Source: Adenophora triphylla var. japonica
Lineage: Eukaryota > Streptophyta > Magnoliopsida > Asterales > Campanulaceae
Direction of reading: 5' to 3'
NCBI GenBank assembly: GCA_022495995.1
Contig: JAFEMH010001240.1
Coordinates: 124,001 to 188,000 of the forward strand
Length of the DNA stretch: 64,000 nt
Position numbers and translations under genes: made by a program
In this document: positions 13,001-24,200 of the stretch, in pieces
How positions within the stretch are numbered: the first letter of the stretch is position 1
Layout: every line of letters starts with the position of its first letter
Notes under the pieces: generated by a model
Database searches by the model: none
Told to the model about the DNA's origin: nothing
What the model saw: the letters and a program-made list of their open reading frames with translations, nothing else

Positions 13001-16000
13001 ATGCGAGAATCCTTGCATATTTGACACCACCTCCGAGCGAAGAGATGGCGCGTCGCTTTCCGGCGACAATCTAGCAACCTTTGCATTCTTATCACTACAC
13101 CCAGGTTTTTTAAGTACAGCGCGTCGCTGCCGAGGAAACGCCCCAACAATATTTATATTTGGTGCCTGGGAGGTTACACGCCTCTGCGGGTTGTGGCGGT
13201 CGTTTTGTAAAAGCGACAAAAGCTAAGAAACTTTCGAGTCAAAGTAGGAATCTGTGTCAAAATGAGATTCTAGGGTTTCCAATTTTATGGAAACATCGTC
13301 AATTTTAGGAAAATCGATTATGAAATCGATCGTGAAATCAATTTCATAGACTTACCCAAGCAATTCACGTCGACTCAGCAATCCTTCGGCGATCGTCTAT
13401 TGACGACGACACGACCGACAACGACAGCCTTCGCAACTCACGCCACTCTTCAATTTCAGCGTCGACTCTTCAGGTTCGTACTTTGCGTCTGTGTGTATTT
13501 TTTTTTTACTTTGCTTTATTTGCAACAGACTACTCTTTTATTTTCTATTTCTTCCTTCTGTTTTGTTTTCTTTTTTTCAACAAATTCAACGTGTCTTCCT
13601 CTCTTTTTTTTTTTTTAAGAGTACGTGTCTTCTTCTCGGTGTTTTTAAGTTATTGTTTATTTTTTCTTGTTTTCCTTTGTTTAATTATTGTTTTTTCTGG
13701 TTTTAAGTCAATTGTTTGATTATAAAAAAATATCAATGTTTTTTAAAAGTAACTTATTATATTTTTTTCTTTTTCTTTCTATTGTTCCACTCAATGTTTT
13801 AAAGTCAAAGAAACTTTTTTTTTCGTTTTCTTCTCTAATTTGTACTCTTTTATTTAATTTTTTGTTCTAGTTTTCCAATCATAAACTGACTTTTTTAAAT
13901 TTATTTTTTCATAAAACAAAAAAATACTTTTTGTTATTTTTTTTAAGTAATGGCATTTATTAAACGTTTTATGTTAGTCCTTAACATGTTTAAATTTTTG
14001 TTCATATGTTACATGTATATTTATATATTTTTCAAATATTTACTAATTATTTATTTTGTTTTTCCGCCTAGTTCGCCTTTTTGTCGCTTTTCTACCGCCT
14101 CGCCTTTCGCCTTTTCAGGTGTGTATCGCCCGCCACTCGCCTTTCACCTTTAACAACAATGGAATACTATATACAAACTCTAAATTACTGTATGTAAAGT
14201 TTATACCAATACACGTCACCTTTTTGTCAATAGGGGTGAGAGTGTATCACCATGAAACCTAATGATTGATGTACGACACACTCAAGAAGAGGAGAGGATC
14301 TCTTGTCTTACTACCAAATGTGGTTCGGTAGAGGAATTTTCAGAGGAGTAGGTTTTAGGGGAAACCTGTTTCTCTATAAGTTATAAAAAGTTCACTTTAA
14401 AACAGTGAGTTTAGGCTTTAAAACACCAAGTTGATATATTTAAAAACAAGACTTTTTATAACTTATGGAGAAACAGGTTTCCCCCAAAATTTTCTGTTTT
14501 CAGAGACGGAAATAAGAAAAAAAAAGGAACGAAGTTGACGAGATTGACGTGGTCCCAAAAGGGATCAAGGACCATACAAATTATACAATTACTCCCTCCA
14601 TCCCAAACAAGGAGTAGCATCTGGGCTTTTATTATAGTCTACTTGGACTCTTTTTTTCAAATGAAAAATTGATAGGAATTTACTTGTTTTGCTTTTCGAA
14701 AATTGTAAAACGCAAGATTGAAAGTTCTTGTAGTTTATGAAGGCTGCAATTTTATTACCATAAGTGAATGTGTTAAAAATCAATATTGACGTGGTCAAAT
14801 TCAGTTTACGAAGTCAGCAATATGCCTTTCGGCCGCCTCGTCATTCGCCTTTTTAAAGTCCTCTTGCCCGCCTCTCGCCTTTCGCCTTTGACAATTATGC
14901 CCTTACCCGACCCGCGACCAAAATGTGTCGAAAGCATAAAAATAATCACCCATGAAAGTAAAATTAATGGGTCGACTCGTTAGCCCGCTTACCTGACTCG
15001 TTTAACCCGCAAGTTAAATGGGTTGTAACGAGTTTTACCCGCCACAACCCGCCAAACCGCTATTACCTGACTCGTACCCAACTCGACTCGCTCATTTGAC
15101 AGGTTTAAATAAGACTATCAATGTGCAAGATGACATTTCTGGTGATTTCCCACAACAACAAAACCTTAATCCCAAAATAATTTAGGGTTGGCTAACATGA
15201 ATCCTCATATGTCATCGCGAAAGAATAAAATGTGAGGAAAAAAGGGAGAGCGAGAGAGAGAGAGGGAAAAAATCGGTGAGGATGAAATTTAGAAGGTGCG
15301 GCGCATGCTGAGGGGGCTCTCCAACAATATTCATATTTGGATTTAGGTCATGATAATGTGACAAAGTTTTACTTTGTCAGTCATATGCCTACCACAACCC
15401 TGGGTTGTAAACTAGCTTGGGACCGGCAAGGATAAACCCTTGGCGGATTTGACATTTCCCACAACATTTAGGAAGATTTCCCTCCCCGTCATTTTATCAT
15501 TCTCCATCATGTAAAATAAAAGTGTGCAAAAGACACTTTAGATCCTAACTTTCCAAAAAAACTTCTTATGATTTACATAAAATCAGATTTCAGTCACTAT
15601 TCCTAAGTGACTAAGATGCAGCTGATGTTGTTTCAACCCACCGTTCTTAAGCATCTAAAAACTAACTCTGTGGTACATCAACCAAAAACATGTTTCAAGA
15701 AATTACCCTGTAAGACTTCATAAGTAAATCAGGATGAAGAATCAAAAGTGAATAGAGACACTTGCAAGCGTAAAAGGTTCAACTAGCCATAGATTCCTCC
15801 TCAGAATTTATGTCAATAAGCCAAAATTACACAATCGAAGAGGAGAAAAAAAAAATCCTATCATACCAAATCAATTTAATAGGTAATGAAAAGCGTAATG
15901 CAGCAAGAAGCATAATGTAACACTCACCAAGCAAACCTCGAGGAGATAGGTCTTGAAGTATTGATCCACATTCAGTGACAAAGCTAACCGCAACTTCCAC

Positions 16001-17862
16001 GCTATCATCAGTTGGATTCTCCAACAATGTTGTCAAAAGCTCAAGCGCAATAAGTTCATGAACAACTTGCTGATTAACTACATGAGCTATGAACTTAACT
16101 GCTGCAAGCAATTGAGGCTGTACAAATATATCAACATGCAACAGATATTAAGAACTAACAGAGACAACTAGATGAACACCAAAAATACAAGCAAAAAGGA
16201 AATCGAACTTGTACCTTATCATTCCTTTTATATGCCCGTTGAAGCTGCAAGATAATCCTTCTCAATAAAAGATCACCCACTTCAGGAAACTTTGTATTCA
16301 CAACAGCAACCAATGCTGCAAACACATCCGTAAAAGCCGGAGATGCCATCTGTGACTTCATACAAGATCGACAAAATAAACCTCTCCCTCGTATCAAATT
16401 CTCCGCAAACAACTCCGGAATAATGTTCTTGATATTTGTGGCATTCACCTTATTCACTAACCCATTTATACTTTTCCTAAGTGCATCCCATGTCATCCTC
16501 TGATACTCAACACTTGTCTTATCTTCAACTTGTTTCATCATCTGAGCTAGCTTAAAAGGCGGGATATACACCCCTCCGCTCTTTCCCAAGTTGGTCATGC
16601 CTTCCTGTACTTCAGCCAATTTTTCTAGCCTGGAGCCATTTCCGCCATTGTCAGATTCCTTCTCACCTCTGTGCTTTGATTCCACGTCTCTTTTTCTCCC
16701 ATCTTTACCCTCTTCATCTCTCCTATGATCCCTATTCCTATCCCGCCTGTGATCCTCCCTATCACCATCAGGGGCGGAGCCAGGAATTGCTCGAGGGGGG
16801 GGCAACATTACACGGGGGTTCGGGGGCAGCGCCCCCGAAAAAAAAATTTCGGGTCGGACAAGTAAAAAATGGGTCGGATCCATAAAATACAATGTATTTT
16901 AGTTAACAAAAATAATAAAAGTAAATAATTCAAAGAACGATTGAAATAATGTTGAAGTATTTAACGCAAACAATTTATTAAAATATATTACTCGTACAGA
17001 AAAGAAATTCAAATTTGCTAATTAAACTTGGGATAATAGGAAGTGAGACCAAAAACAAAAAAAATGGGAAAAGCCTAACTAATTAATTAAGATTGAAAAA
17101 ATGTGAGGAAATTAGGAGAAAGAGAAAAACAAAATTGTTAAGAGAAAGAAATGGAGAGAGAGAGAATAGCAAAGATGGAGGACAAATAAAATTAATTGAA
17201 AATGTAGGTAGCAGGGTTCGAACATGGATTTAAAAGGAAACACCAAAACAAGCTTTAACTTCACCCCCTTCTACCACCGGCTTGACTATTTCACCTGGTG
17301 TTAATCTTGAAGTTAATTATATGTATACATATATAAGCAAAAAATATGGGGGCGAAAAAAATAAATTTCCACTACATTTTGCCATGGGTGGGGGAAGAGC
17401 TTGCCCGCCTGCCCCCGCCTGGATCCGCCCCTGATCACCATCTTCTTTCCTGTCCCTGTCCCTGTGCCTGTCCCAGCCTCTATAACTCTGGTTTTCATCT
17501 CTGCCATTGCCCACATTTCTATTCTTAAATTCGTCATTACGAACCCTATTTCTCTCCACATTAGGATCCCTACCTCGATAATCCTCTCTATCTCTCTTTC
17601 CCCTTTGTCTCTCGATCCGTTTACCATCTTCTCCTCCAGAGTCTTCTCTATCCCTCTTCCCGTCTTTTTCATCACCGGAACCCTCACGCCGGACCCGGCC
17701 ACTCCTAATCTTCTCTCTAATCACTTGCCCTTCCTCTTCACTAGAATCATGCCGGCGCTGCTTCCTATCTTTTCCCGACCTGTGCCGGTGCCGGTGCCGG
17801 GAATCCTGGCCACTAGAATCTGAGCTACTCCCACTGTCGGAATCGTAGTTTCTAGCCATATT
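3947..17862 (-). CDS. CWC22: Pre-mRNA-splicing factor CWC22 homologue, exon 1 interrupted by a MITE
   Basis: CWC22 is a spliceosome component that recruits eIF4A3 during exon junction complex assembly (family knowledge). Exons on the minus strand: 17862-17434 plus 16760-16215 (one exon split by a hAT MITE), 16117-15928, 7735-7632, 7533-7431, 7319-7027, 6327-6022, 4288-3947. Leaving out the MITE and one target-site copy, the sum is 2313 nt, exactly 770 codons plus stop. The N-terminus ([20 protein letters not shown]) is RS/RD-rich. The MIF4G domain starts near [14 protein letters not shown] and runs through exons 2-3. An acidic linker ([18 protein letters not shown]) precedes the MA3 domain ([37 protein letters not shown]). 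The tail is Ser/Glu/Arg-rich. Read without splicing, the MITE gives a stop at about 17317. Either the allele is broken or the MITE is removed from the transcript; the sequence cannot decide. Introns are swollen by transposons. Confidence 0.88.
4576..4866. mobile_element. Stowaway MITE (nested)
   Basis: Ends CTCCCTCCGTCCCAAGTGAG and CACCTGGGACTGAAGGAG with TA on both sides (4574-4575, 4867-4868). About 291 bp, non-coding, inside the MITE at 4481-5816. Confidence 0.75.
5282..5598. mobile_element. Stowaway MITE (nested)
   Basis: Ends CTCCCTCCGTCCCAATCTAA and TTAGATTGGGACGGAGGGAG with TA on both sides. 317 bp, non-coding, inside the MITE at 4481-5816. Confidence 0.82.
8215..8281 (-). other. Possible cassette (poison) exon in a CWC22 intron
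   Basis: A 67-nt segment lies between a clean acceptor (tgttgcag) and a donor-like ACAG|gttgca, in the intron between the two central MIF4G exons of CWC22. It matches nothing I know in CWC22. If included after the preceding exon it would give an immediate in-frame TGA. It could regulate mRNA level by nonsense-mediated decay, or be a chance match; no transcript evidence is available. Confidence 0.2.
8785..8868 (+). mobile_element. 3' end fragment of an RTE LINE
   Basis: Reads ACGATGACATATGAGGATTC, then a variant of 'gttagccgaccccaaattat', then a (TTG)n(ATG)n tail. It is the reverse orientation match of the 3' end of the RTE element at 9987-13230 and of the derivative at 15158-15453. Only the 3' tail is present. 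Confidence 0.65.
8889..9380 (+). mobile_element. Solo LTR with 5-bp target duplication
   Basis: The sequence starts TGTTGGAATAGAGG and ends CCATATCCACAACA, and AAAAT flanks both sides (8884-8888 and 9381-9385). Inside are a TATA-type 'gcatatatttaagc', the typical 'aactcattgtaacttt' region and a direct repeat of 'gtcgttcagagcg...gcaggaggcaagggcggccgcgc' type. No internal coding region follows, so this is a solo LTR left by recombination between the two LTRs. It looks Copia-like, but family assignment is inference. It lies in a CWC22 intron. Confidence 0.7.
10198..11922 (-). pseudogene. RTE LINE reverse transcriptase domain
   Basis: A 574-codon open frame with the order of motifs of RTE-type reverse transcriptases: a priming region near [35 protein letters not shown], the palm motif [15 protein letters not shown], the [19 protein letters not shown] loop and the catalytic [14 protein letters not shown]. 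The C-terminal part ([22 protein letters not shown]) is typical of plant RTE elements. The frame stops early in the 'RGRPK' tail because of a small deletion. It is out of frame with the upstream endonuclease, so no complete polyprotein can be made. Confidence 0.85.
12107..13219 (-). pseudogene. RTE LINE apurinic-like endonuclease domain
   Basis: A 370-codon frame with an exonuclease-endonuclease-phosphatase fold: [26 protein letters not shown] (catalytic Glu), [17 protein letters not shown] (Asp and Asn) and [11 protein letters not shown] near the end (catalytic His). This domain nicks target DNA for target-primed reverse transcription. The frame ends at 12107; the rest of the polyprotein continues in other frames at 12097-11909 and 11922-10198. 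Confidence 0.82.
14066..14900. other. Intron stretch with two CGCCTTTCGCC-rich blocks
   Basis: Blocks at 14066-14160 and 14818-14900 each contain several 'gcctttcgcc' and 'cgcctcgcc' words followed by 'tttaacaacaatg' or 'tttgacaattatg'. Between them is AT-rich sequence with one Stowaway-like end (14592, actccctccatccc) that has no partner. No gene. Probably a diverged transposon pair or repeat. Confidence 0.3.
15158..15453 (-). mobile_element. Internally deleted RTE derivative (SINE-like)
   Basis: On the minus strand it starts with an RTE-type 5' leader (gccaagggtttatccttgcc) and ends with the RTE 3' motif 'catatgaggattcatgttag' plus 'ttttgt'. Both sides are flanked by ATTTCCCACAACA (15145-15157 and 15454-15466), a 13-bp target duplication. 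The coding region is absent, so it must have been copied by an RTE LINE in trans. Confidence 0.65.
16769..17433. mobile_element. hAT MITE inside exon 1 of CWC22
   Basis: The ends CAGGGGCGGAGCCAGGAATT and CCTGGATCCGCCCCTG are inverted repeats, and an exact 8-bp target duplication ATCACCAT flanks them (16761-16768, 17434-17441). Eight-base duplications are diagnostic of hAT. The first ~120 bp (cacgggggttcgggggcagc, gggtcggacaagtaaaaaat) match the left end of the hAT at 21283-24444, so it is a deletion derivative of that family. The insert is 665 bp plus an 8-bp duplication, which shifts the CWC22 frame and carries stop codons. Confidence 0.9.
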
Positions 17863-17978
17863 GAACTCAATAAATAAATCCGAAACCCAAACTACGGAAA
17901 CCCAATTGAATAATTGATTTTGATCTTTGTTATACGTAGGTGTTGCCCTAAATCGCAAAGGGATAATTACCAATGAGG

Positions 17979-18679
17979 AGGGTAATGTACTTAGTCCATT
18001 TTCAAATAAGGTAACATACTAATTAATTACTAATTTAATTAATTACTAATTTAGGTACCGTACTTTTAAAATTAATTTCAAATAAGGTAAAGTACCAAAT
18101 TTTTAACTAACGTCGTTAAAAAATCTAACGAGCTTGTCAACATCGTTACCCCCTACCCACCCACCCACCTACCCGCCCCCTACCCACCCATCCACCCACC
18201 CACCCCCCCACCTACCCACCCCACCCCGACCCCTACCCACCTACCCCCCACCCACCCCCTATCCACCCCCCCCCACCCCCCACCCCCCACCTACCCACCC
18301 CCCACCCACCCCTCCACCCCGCCCCCTACCCCCCCCCACCCCCTCTACCCACTCACCCCCACCCCGTCCCCTACCCACCCCCCACCCCACCCCCCCACCC
18401 CCCACCCGCTACCCACCCGCTACCCACTCCCCTACCCACCCACCCCCTACCCACCCCCCTACCTACCCACCCCCGCCCTACCCCCTATCCACCCACCCCC
18501 TACCCACCCCGCCCCCCACCCCTAAACGAGGTTGACAAGCCCGTTAAATTTTTTAACGACGTTAGTTAAAAATTTGGTACGTTACCTTATTTGAAATTAA
18601 TTTTGAAAGTACGATACCTAAGTTAGTAACTAGTTAGTACGTTACATTATTTGAAAAAAAATCGAAAGTACGTTGCCCT
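17979..18679. mobile_element. Foldback element with C-rich core, upstream of CWC22
   Basis: Inverted repeats of about 150 bp (17979-18138 and 18530-18679) start AGGGTAATGTAC and AGGGCAACGTAC. Both include 'ttaactaacgtcgttaaaaa' and 'aattaatttcaaataaggta'. They enclose a 370-bp C-rich minisatellite. No clear target duplication was found. It begins only 117 bp upstream of the CWC22 start codon, so it sits in the promoter or 5' leader. Confidence 0.7.
18152..18525. repeat. C-rich minisatellite (CCCACC / CCCCTA type)
   Basis: About 370 bp made of C runs of 3-9 separated by A or TA, with units such as ccctacccacccac, cccccacccacc and gccccctaccc. The G-rich minus strand could form G-quadruplexes and the C-rich strand i-motifs (chemical inference from the sequence). 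The long Pro/Thr open frame through it is a by-product of composition. Confidence 0.85.
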
Positions 18680-18689
18680 GATTGGTTGA

Positions 18690-20040
18690 TTGGCCAAATC
18701 GCAAATGTCAGATCGAGACCGATTTGAATTTAGGGTTTTGCCCAAGATTTAGGACGGTATAATCCATTCTCTTCTCGACATTGTGCTCCCGAGTGTAAAA
18801 TAGGGGGAAAAGGAAAGGAAATGGAAGGAAGGGAAGGTAAGGGTGTGCTCCCTAATTTTGGGAGGAAAGGGAAGTGGGAGGAAAGGGTAGGAAAAATTTT
18901 AATATTTTTCTTTTTTTCATTTTCTTCCAAAAGTGAAAAGAAGTGAAAGAAAGTGAAAATTTCATTAAAGGGAAATATTGAAATACCTATTTTATCCTTC
19001 AAATATAATTTTCTCCTTCTTTCATTCTTTCATTAAGGATACAAGTGTAATTTTTTAAAAAAAATCACTTTTTCTTCCTAAATTCGAGAGCACTAAAAGT
19101 TTAAAAGGAAATATTTAATTCCCTTCTCTTCTCTTCTTTTCTCTTCCCTTCTCTCCTCTTTCTTTTCTTTCTCTCCTGCTAAAATTCGGGAGTTGACCCT
19201 GAACGAAATCTGACTGGGTAGAAATAATTTAAATATTTAAATAATTTATTTTTATTGACATTATTATATATAATAAAGCTTTATTAATATTCAGTTTTTA
19301 AAATTCAACAATTTTAACCAATCAATTTAAATTATTTATCATTTTCAAACGGACATATAGTAAATAGTAAACCAAGAAACTTGGTGTTGTTTTGGGACTA
19401 CCCGGATCAGAAGATCCGTTGGGTCTGTAACCCATTTGGCCTGTTGAATTTTTATTTTTTTAAAATATCTAAAATGTTTTTGAATATATTCATTAATAAA
19501 TTCGTTTGAGTGGTATTTTCGTCCAATTTATATATAACGTCTCCTTTATCAGATTTTTTGGGACATAATTACCCCTCCCAACAGCCATATTTAGGGGTAA
19601 ATTTGATTCAAAATGAATTTATAATTACTATAAATAGAATAGGAAGTTTTACCATTTTTCTCACAAAAAAAATCAATTTATCATAGAATTCTCTCAAACC
19701 CAAATTATTTACAGGACGAATGTTTGTGATTACATCGTAAAAATTGAAGTTAATTTTATTGTTTTAAATATTTAATTGTTTACTTGCTAGTTAAATATAG
19801 TGTTTAGTAGTTAATTTTTTTTTAATCTTCATAAATTTCAAAAATTTATAGTTTTATTCTGAAAATTATAAAAAAATTATAATTGATTACTTTTATTGTT
19901 AGTAAATTATTGCTAAAAGTATTTAATCTTTATAAATTTTCGAAAATTCAAAAAATAATTTTTTAAGTGTTGCATTTTTAATTTTAATTGATAGGTAATT
20001 TATATTGATAGTTATCATGCAAGATATAGTTAATTATATA
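18690..20040. other. Non-genic stretch, possible foldback at 18780-19200
   Basis: No gene is supported. 18780-18950 is rich in GGAAAGG words and 19120-19180 in their complement (cttctcttctctcc), bounded by 'ctcccgagtgtaaaata' and 'taaaattcgggagttga', which suggests a decayed inverted-repeat element. The remainder to 20040 is AT-rich. Confidence 0.35.
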
Positions 20041-20092
20041 TTTGCATATCCCAACCCCCACCATAAATCAAACCCCACAAAATGTACCCCAT

Positions 20093-20352
20093 CAAAATTT
20101 GAATTTTTTTCTCAAATAATACTGTTTGAAAATTTTATTTTCGAATATGACTTACTGTTCAAATTTTTGCCCAAACTGTTCCACTTTTTGAAACTCGCTA
20201 CACCGTGTAGCGAGTTTGACTTGGACATGTCAAACTCGCTACACGGTGTAGCGAGTTTCATGTAATTAAGTTTGCCAGTTTGGTCATTAATTAGGGCAAT
20301 TAATTAAGCAAAACCCGCTACACCGTGTAGCGCTACACCGTGTAGCGAGTTT
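20093..20352. repeat. Left terminal inverted repeat of the composite MULE, hairpin cluster 1
   Basis: Inverted match to 27958-28233. It contains hairpin cores at 20191-20217, 20232-20258, 20311-20332 and 20330-20352, each built from arms AAACTCGCTACAC and GTGTAGCGAGTTT around one central base (the third core is a variant and overlaps the fourth). The first two cores are joined by GACTTGGACATGTC, itself partly palindromic. Confidence 0.7.
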
Positions 20353-21282
20353 ATCTTTAATACCAGCTAAGTTTTCCCAGATTCATTTATCTTTCTCTCC
20401 TCCTCTCCCTCGTTCATTCATTCTCTCTCTCTCTCTCTCCTATCCTCCTCGCAACCCTCAATCTTCTCAATCAAAATTCTATTAAACACAAAAAATGGAT
20501 CCTAGAGAGCAGCGTTTTTTTTCTGCGGTGAATCCTCCTCTTCATCGCGTATTATTCCTGGTCCCGCCGGTGCCGTAGAATCCGGCATGCACCAGAGAAA
20601 TCTCGATCGTCAGAACTTATCTTCACAACAAACACCGATCGCAACCCAATAGTATATACGGAGAGCGATTGAAGATACGGTGAAGGATGAAGCTTTCCAA
20701 GACGGTCCTTGGCTCTCTGCAATGGAATTTCTCACTGAAGCCGGTACATATTATCCGTTGAGCTTTATCAAGAAGAAATGCCTTACTATTGACAGGGTGG
20801 ATCAGGTATAATATCAAGATTAATTATAGTTAAATGTGTGTACACTTTGACTGATTTTTTACATTTATGTATGTTCTATTAGGTTGTTGCTATTATCAAG
20901 TCCTGCACACCAAATGGTCTTGGTGATCTCTGGGTGACTTTAAAGGTTAGGATATGAGCTTAGTATGTTTTCTATCATGGGTGAAATGTGTTTTAAGTTA
21001 CTAGCTGGGATTAAATTATTAGGATCTTACGGATACCATAGATGCTTCCATTCATCATAAAGTGTCTGAGAGTGAATTTGGAAAAAATATATTTGTCGGT
21101 TCTGTTCTGATACTTCAGAAGGTATGGTATAGCATTAATTAGTGGAAGTTAGTACACTTTGGAATAATCATTAATGCTTCAATCTAATTGTTTGTTTTGA
21201 AACATTTAGGTTGTTGTTTGGGCCCCCAACCCATCACGATCAGTACGTTATCTTAACATCACACTCCCTAATGTCTTCAAGG

Positions 21283-24200
21283 CAGGGGCGGAGCCAGAAA
21301 TTGGTCGAGGGGGTGGCAAGATTACACGGGGGTTCGGGGGCAGCGCTCCGAAAAAAAAAATCGGATCGGACAAGTAAAAAATGGGTCGGATCCATGAAAA
21401 ACAAATAAATAAGAAAAAATGTCATAATATTTCATACACAAAATCATGTTCAAATTAGTTCATCAGAACGGGAAATAACCGAAAAAAAAAAACTTACAAT
21501 TTAAATAGCACTAGTGGTTTTCGGCAAAAGATTTTTTACGAGTAGCCATATCTTGAAAACGCTTCAAGATTCGTTCATTAGAAATATTTATGAACAGAGC
21601 TTTCTCAATGTACACCAACAAACAATCGTTCAAATATTTATCTCCCATCCTATTTTGCAGCTCTGACTTGCAATACTTCATCCCAGAAAACACTCTCTCA
21701 ACAGTTGCAGTCGCCTCAGGTAAGAGTAAGACCAATTCAATCAAGTGATAGACTAATGGAAACATTTTCTCTTTCATAGTTTCAACCATCTTTTTTGATA
21801 GACTGCTCAAGTCTTCAATATAGGAGAATTGTTCATCAAGTCTTACAGAAAGAAGAAAATTTTCAAGTTCATCACGAATTATTAGAAGATCCATCTCTGA
21901 GAAGTCTAGTGGATATAGTTTGGCAAGACGGATAAGTTTCTCGACATTGAAGCTAGAAAATTATTTCTCGGATTGAGGCATGCCATATACTTAAGCAATT
22001 GTATACTAGACTCGGAAAAACGATCCCCCATCTCTTGTATAATAGAGTCCACAACCTAATTGACGTAAAACAAGAATAATTTTAGATAACGTGTTAATTA
22101 TACTAAAGTTGATAGAAAAAAATGGTAAATTCTTAAGTTACCTCATAAAAGATTTCAACACGATAATGATGGTAGTTAGTGATATTCGTCCCATCTCTTT
22201 TGACGCGAATCCGTCTTCGGACAATGTCATCCATCTTAACAACATCAATTTCATTAGCCTCACAAAAAGAATTCACTACTTGGCATAAACTATCCCATCC
22301 GGATTCTCGAAATGTTTGCAATCTTTCTTTCACAATCTATACCCCATTAAGTGCGTTGAGAATATCTTGATCTTTTGCTTGCAAGGCTAAAGACAATGGG
22401 TGAATGAAGCCTAATAAACGTTTCATCAACATCATAATAAACACAAACTCATAACTTTCCATCCTTTGTATCAAACCCGAAATTAGCTCACCTGTTGTTG
22501 CATCAACTCCATCATTAAATATATTTTCAAGGACTTTAATCACCGATGGCCACATAGCTTCAAGATGAAGTATAGTAATATAATGAGATCCCCATCGAGT
22601 GTCACCTGGTCTACGCAAAGAGGTTTCTTGATTTTGACCACTTCCTGAATTGATATCTCCCTTCTCCAACCTTTCAACAAGTCTATCATGTTCAGTTTGT
22701 CGAAGTTTATCTGCTCTTTTACAAGAAGATCCACATATTGTAACAATTTCCCCAAGATAACTGAAAAAGCCACTAACATACCGATTTGCCTTAAATACAG
22801 CCACACACACCAATTGAATTTGATGAGCAAAACAATGAATATACCATGCCGATGGATTCTCTCTTAAAATAAGTGCTTTCAAACCATTAAATTCACCTCT
22901 CATATTAGATGCACCATCATATCCTTGACCTCTCAATCTTGACATTGTTAATCCCAATTTAGAAAATACTAAGTCAATTGCCTCTTTCAAACATATCGAC
23001 GTGGTCTCCTTAACATGAATCAAATACAAGAATCTTTCAATGACCTCCCCCTTTTTGTTCACATATCTAATAACAATCGCCATTTGCTCTTTTATTGAGC
23101 AATCTCGAGACTCATCAACCATGATAGAAAATAATCCAATACCAAGTTCACTCAATATTGCAAGTCTTGTTTCAACAGCAGAAGAATTAATTATATCTTT
23201 CTGAATATCGGGAGAAGTCATTTGAGAATTTCCTGGAGCATTTTTAAGAGTAACGTTACCAACCTCTTCATTCCTTAAACTGTACCATTGCAACAACGAT
23301 AAAAAAGTACCCGGTCTTATGGAAGTTGAAGACTCGTCATGTCCCCTAAAAGGAAGACCTTCACCCAAGCAAAAACGAATGACATCTAGGCTTGCCGTCA
23401 AATGAATTTGATATGCCTTGTCTTTTATCGCACAACCTCTATCAATAACATGACTCAAGCTTTGTTTTTGATTCAAAAAAATTTCAAACTTGATTCTTGC
23501 TTGGTTGTGTGGACTAGAAGTAGAACCAACATGTCCTCTTAACTTTTCAGGACCCTTTTTCCAATTGCTAAACCCAATACTAGTAAATGCTTCATCTCCC
23601 TGTGACACTTTGTCATGCTTAAAAAGAAAACACCAAAAGCAATATGCGGCATCTTTAGACATACTATATTCAAGCCAATTAAAATTCCCAAACCAATCAT
23701 CTCTAAAATTACGACTTGGAATTCCTTTTTTTGGAAATGCATGACCTTTTGGTTGACAAGGACCTTTAGCAACATATTCTCTACGAATACGGTCCTGAAT
23801 ATTCACATCAAAACTATCAATTAACTTTCGTAGACCGGGATCAGAAACAATGTCATTTTCTACAATTTCGACAACCACATTTTCATTCAATCGTTGTGTT
23901 TCATTTCCAACACTAGAACTAGAAGAAGCAGTAGATCTAGGCCTTTTTAATACAAATCTATCCATTGATAAACCTAAACGAACAAAAAATACAATTGAAA
24001 ACTTATCAATTTGTGAAGAAATTAAAATTAATCAAAACACATTTAAATTTGTAAAACTCCATTCAAATTTGTAGAGAGAGAGAGGAAATTACCGAGAGAG
24101 AGAGACGGCAGCAAGGAGGAGAAGGAGCGGCGGCGAGGAGGAGGAGCGGCGGCGGCCAGGGGCGGAGAAAATTGGCTAGGGCTTTTGTAGAGAGAGAGAG

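Larger units (their letters stand above)
9987..13230 (-). mobile_element. Nearly full-length RTE-clade LINE
   Basis: A 3.2-kb non-LTR retrotransposon in the second intron of CWC22, same strand as the gene. It has an endonuclease open frame (13219-12107), a short linking frame (12097-11909), a reverse transcriptase frame (11922-10198), then a 3' end with the motif shared by two other fragments (8785-8868, 15158-15453) and a (TTG)n tail. A (TA)n microsatellite (10063-10096) interrupts the 3' region. Frame breaks near 12107, 11915 and 10198 make it inactive as it stands. Confidence 0.85.

Noticed and set aside
13400..14262. Several Phe/Leu-rich plus-strand frames
   Set aside because: T-rich intron sequence of CWC22; no motif, no splice logic, no start context.
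14592..14606. A further Stowaway
   Set aside because: Only one end is found (actccctccatccc); no partner with TA within 1 kb.
18134..18535. 133-codon Pro/Thr-rich frame
   Set aside because: It is only the translation of the C-rich minisatellite.
22540..22830. Second minus-strand frame inside the hAT transposase (also 23539-23775)
   Set aside because: Overlaps the real transposase in another frame.
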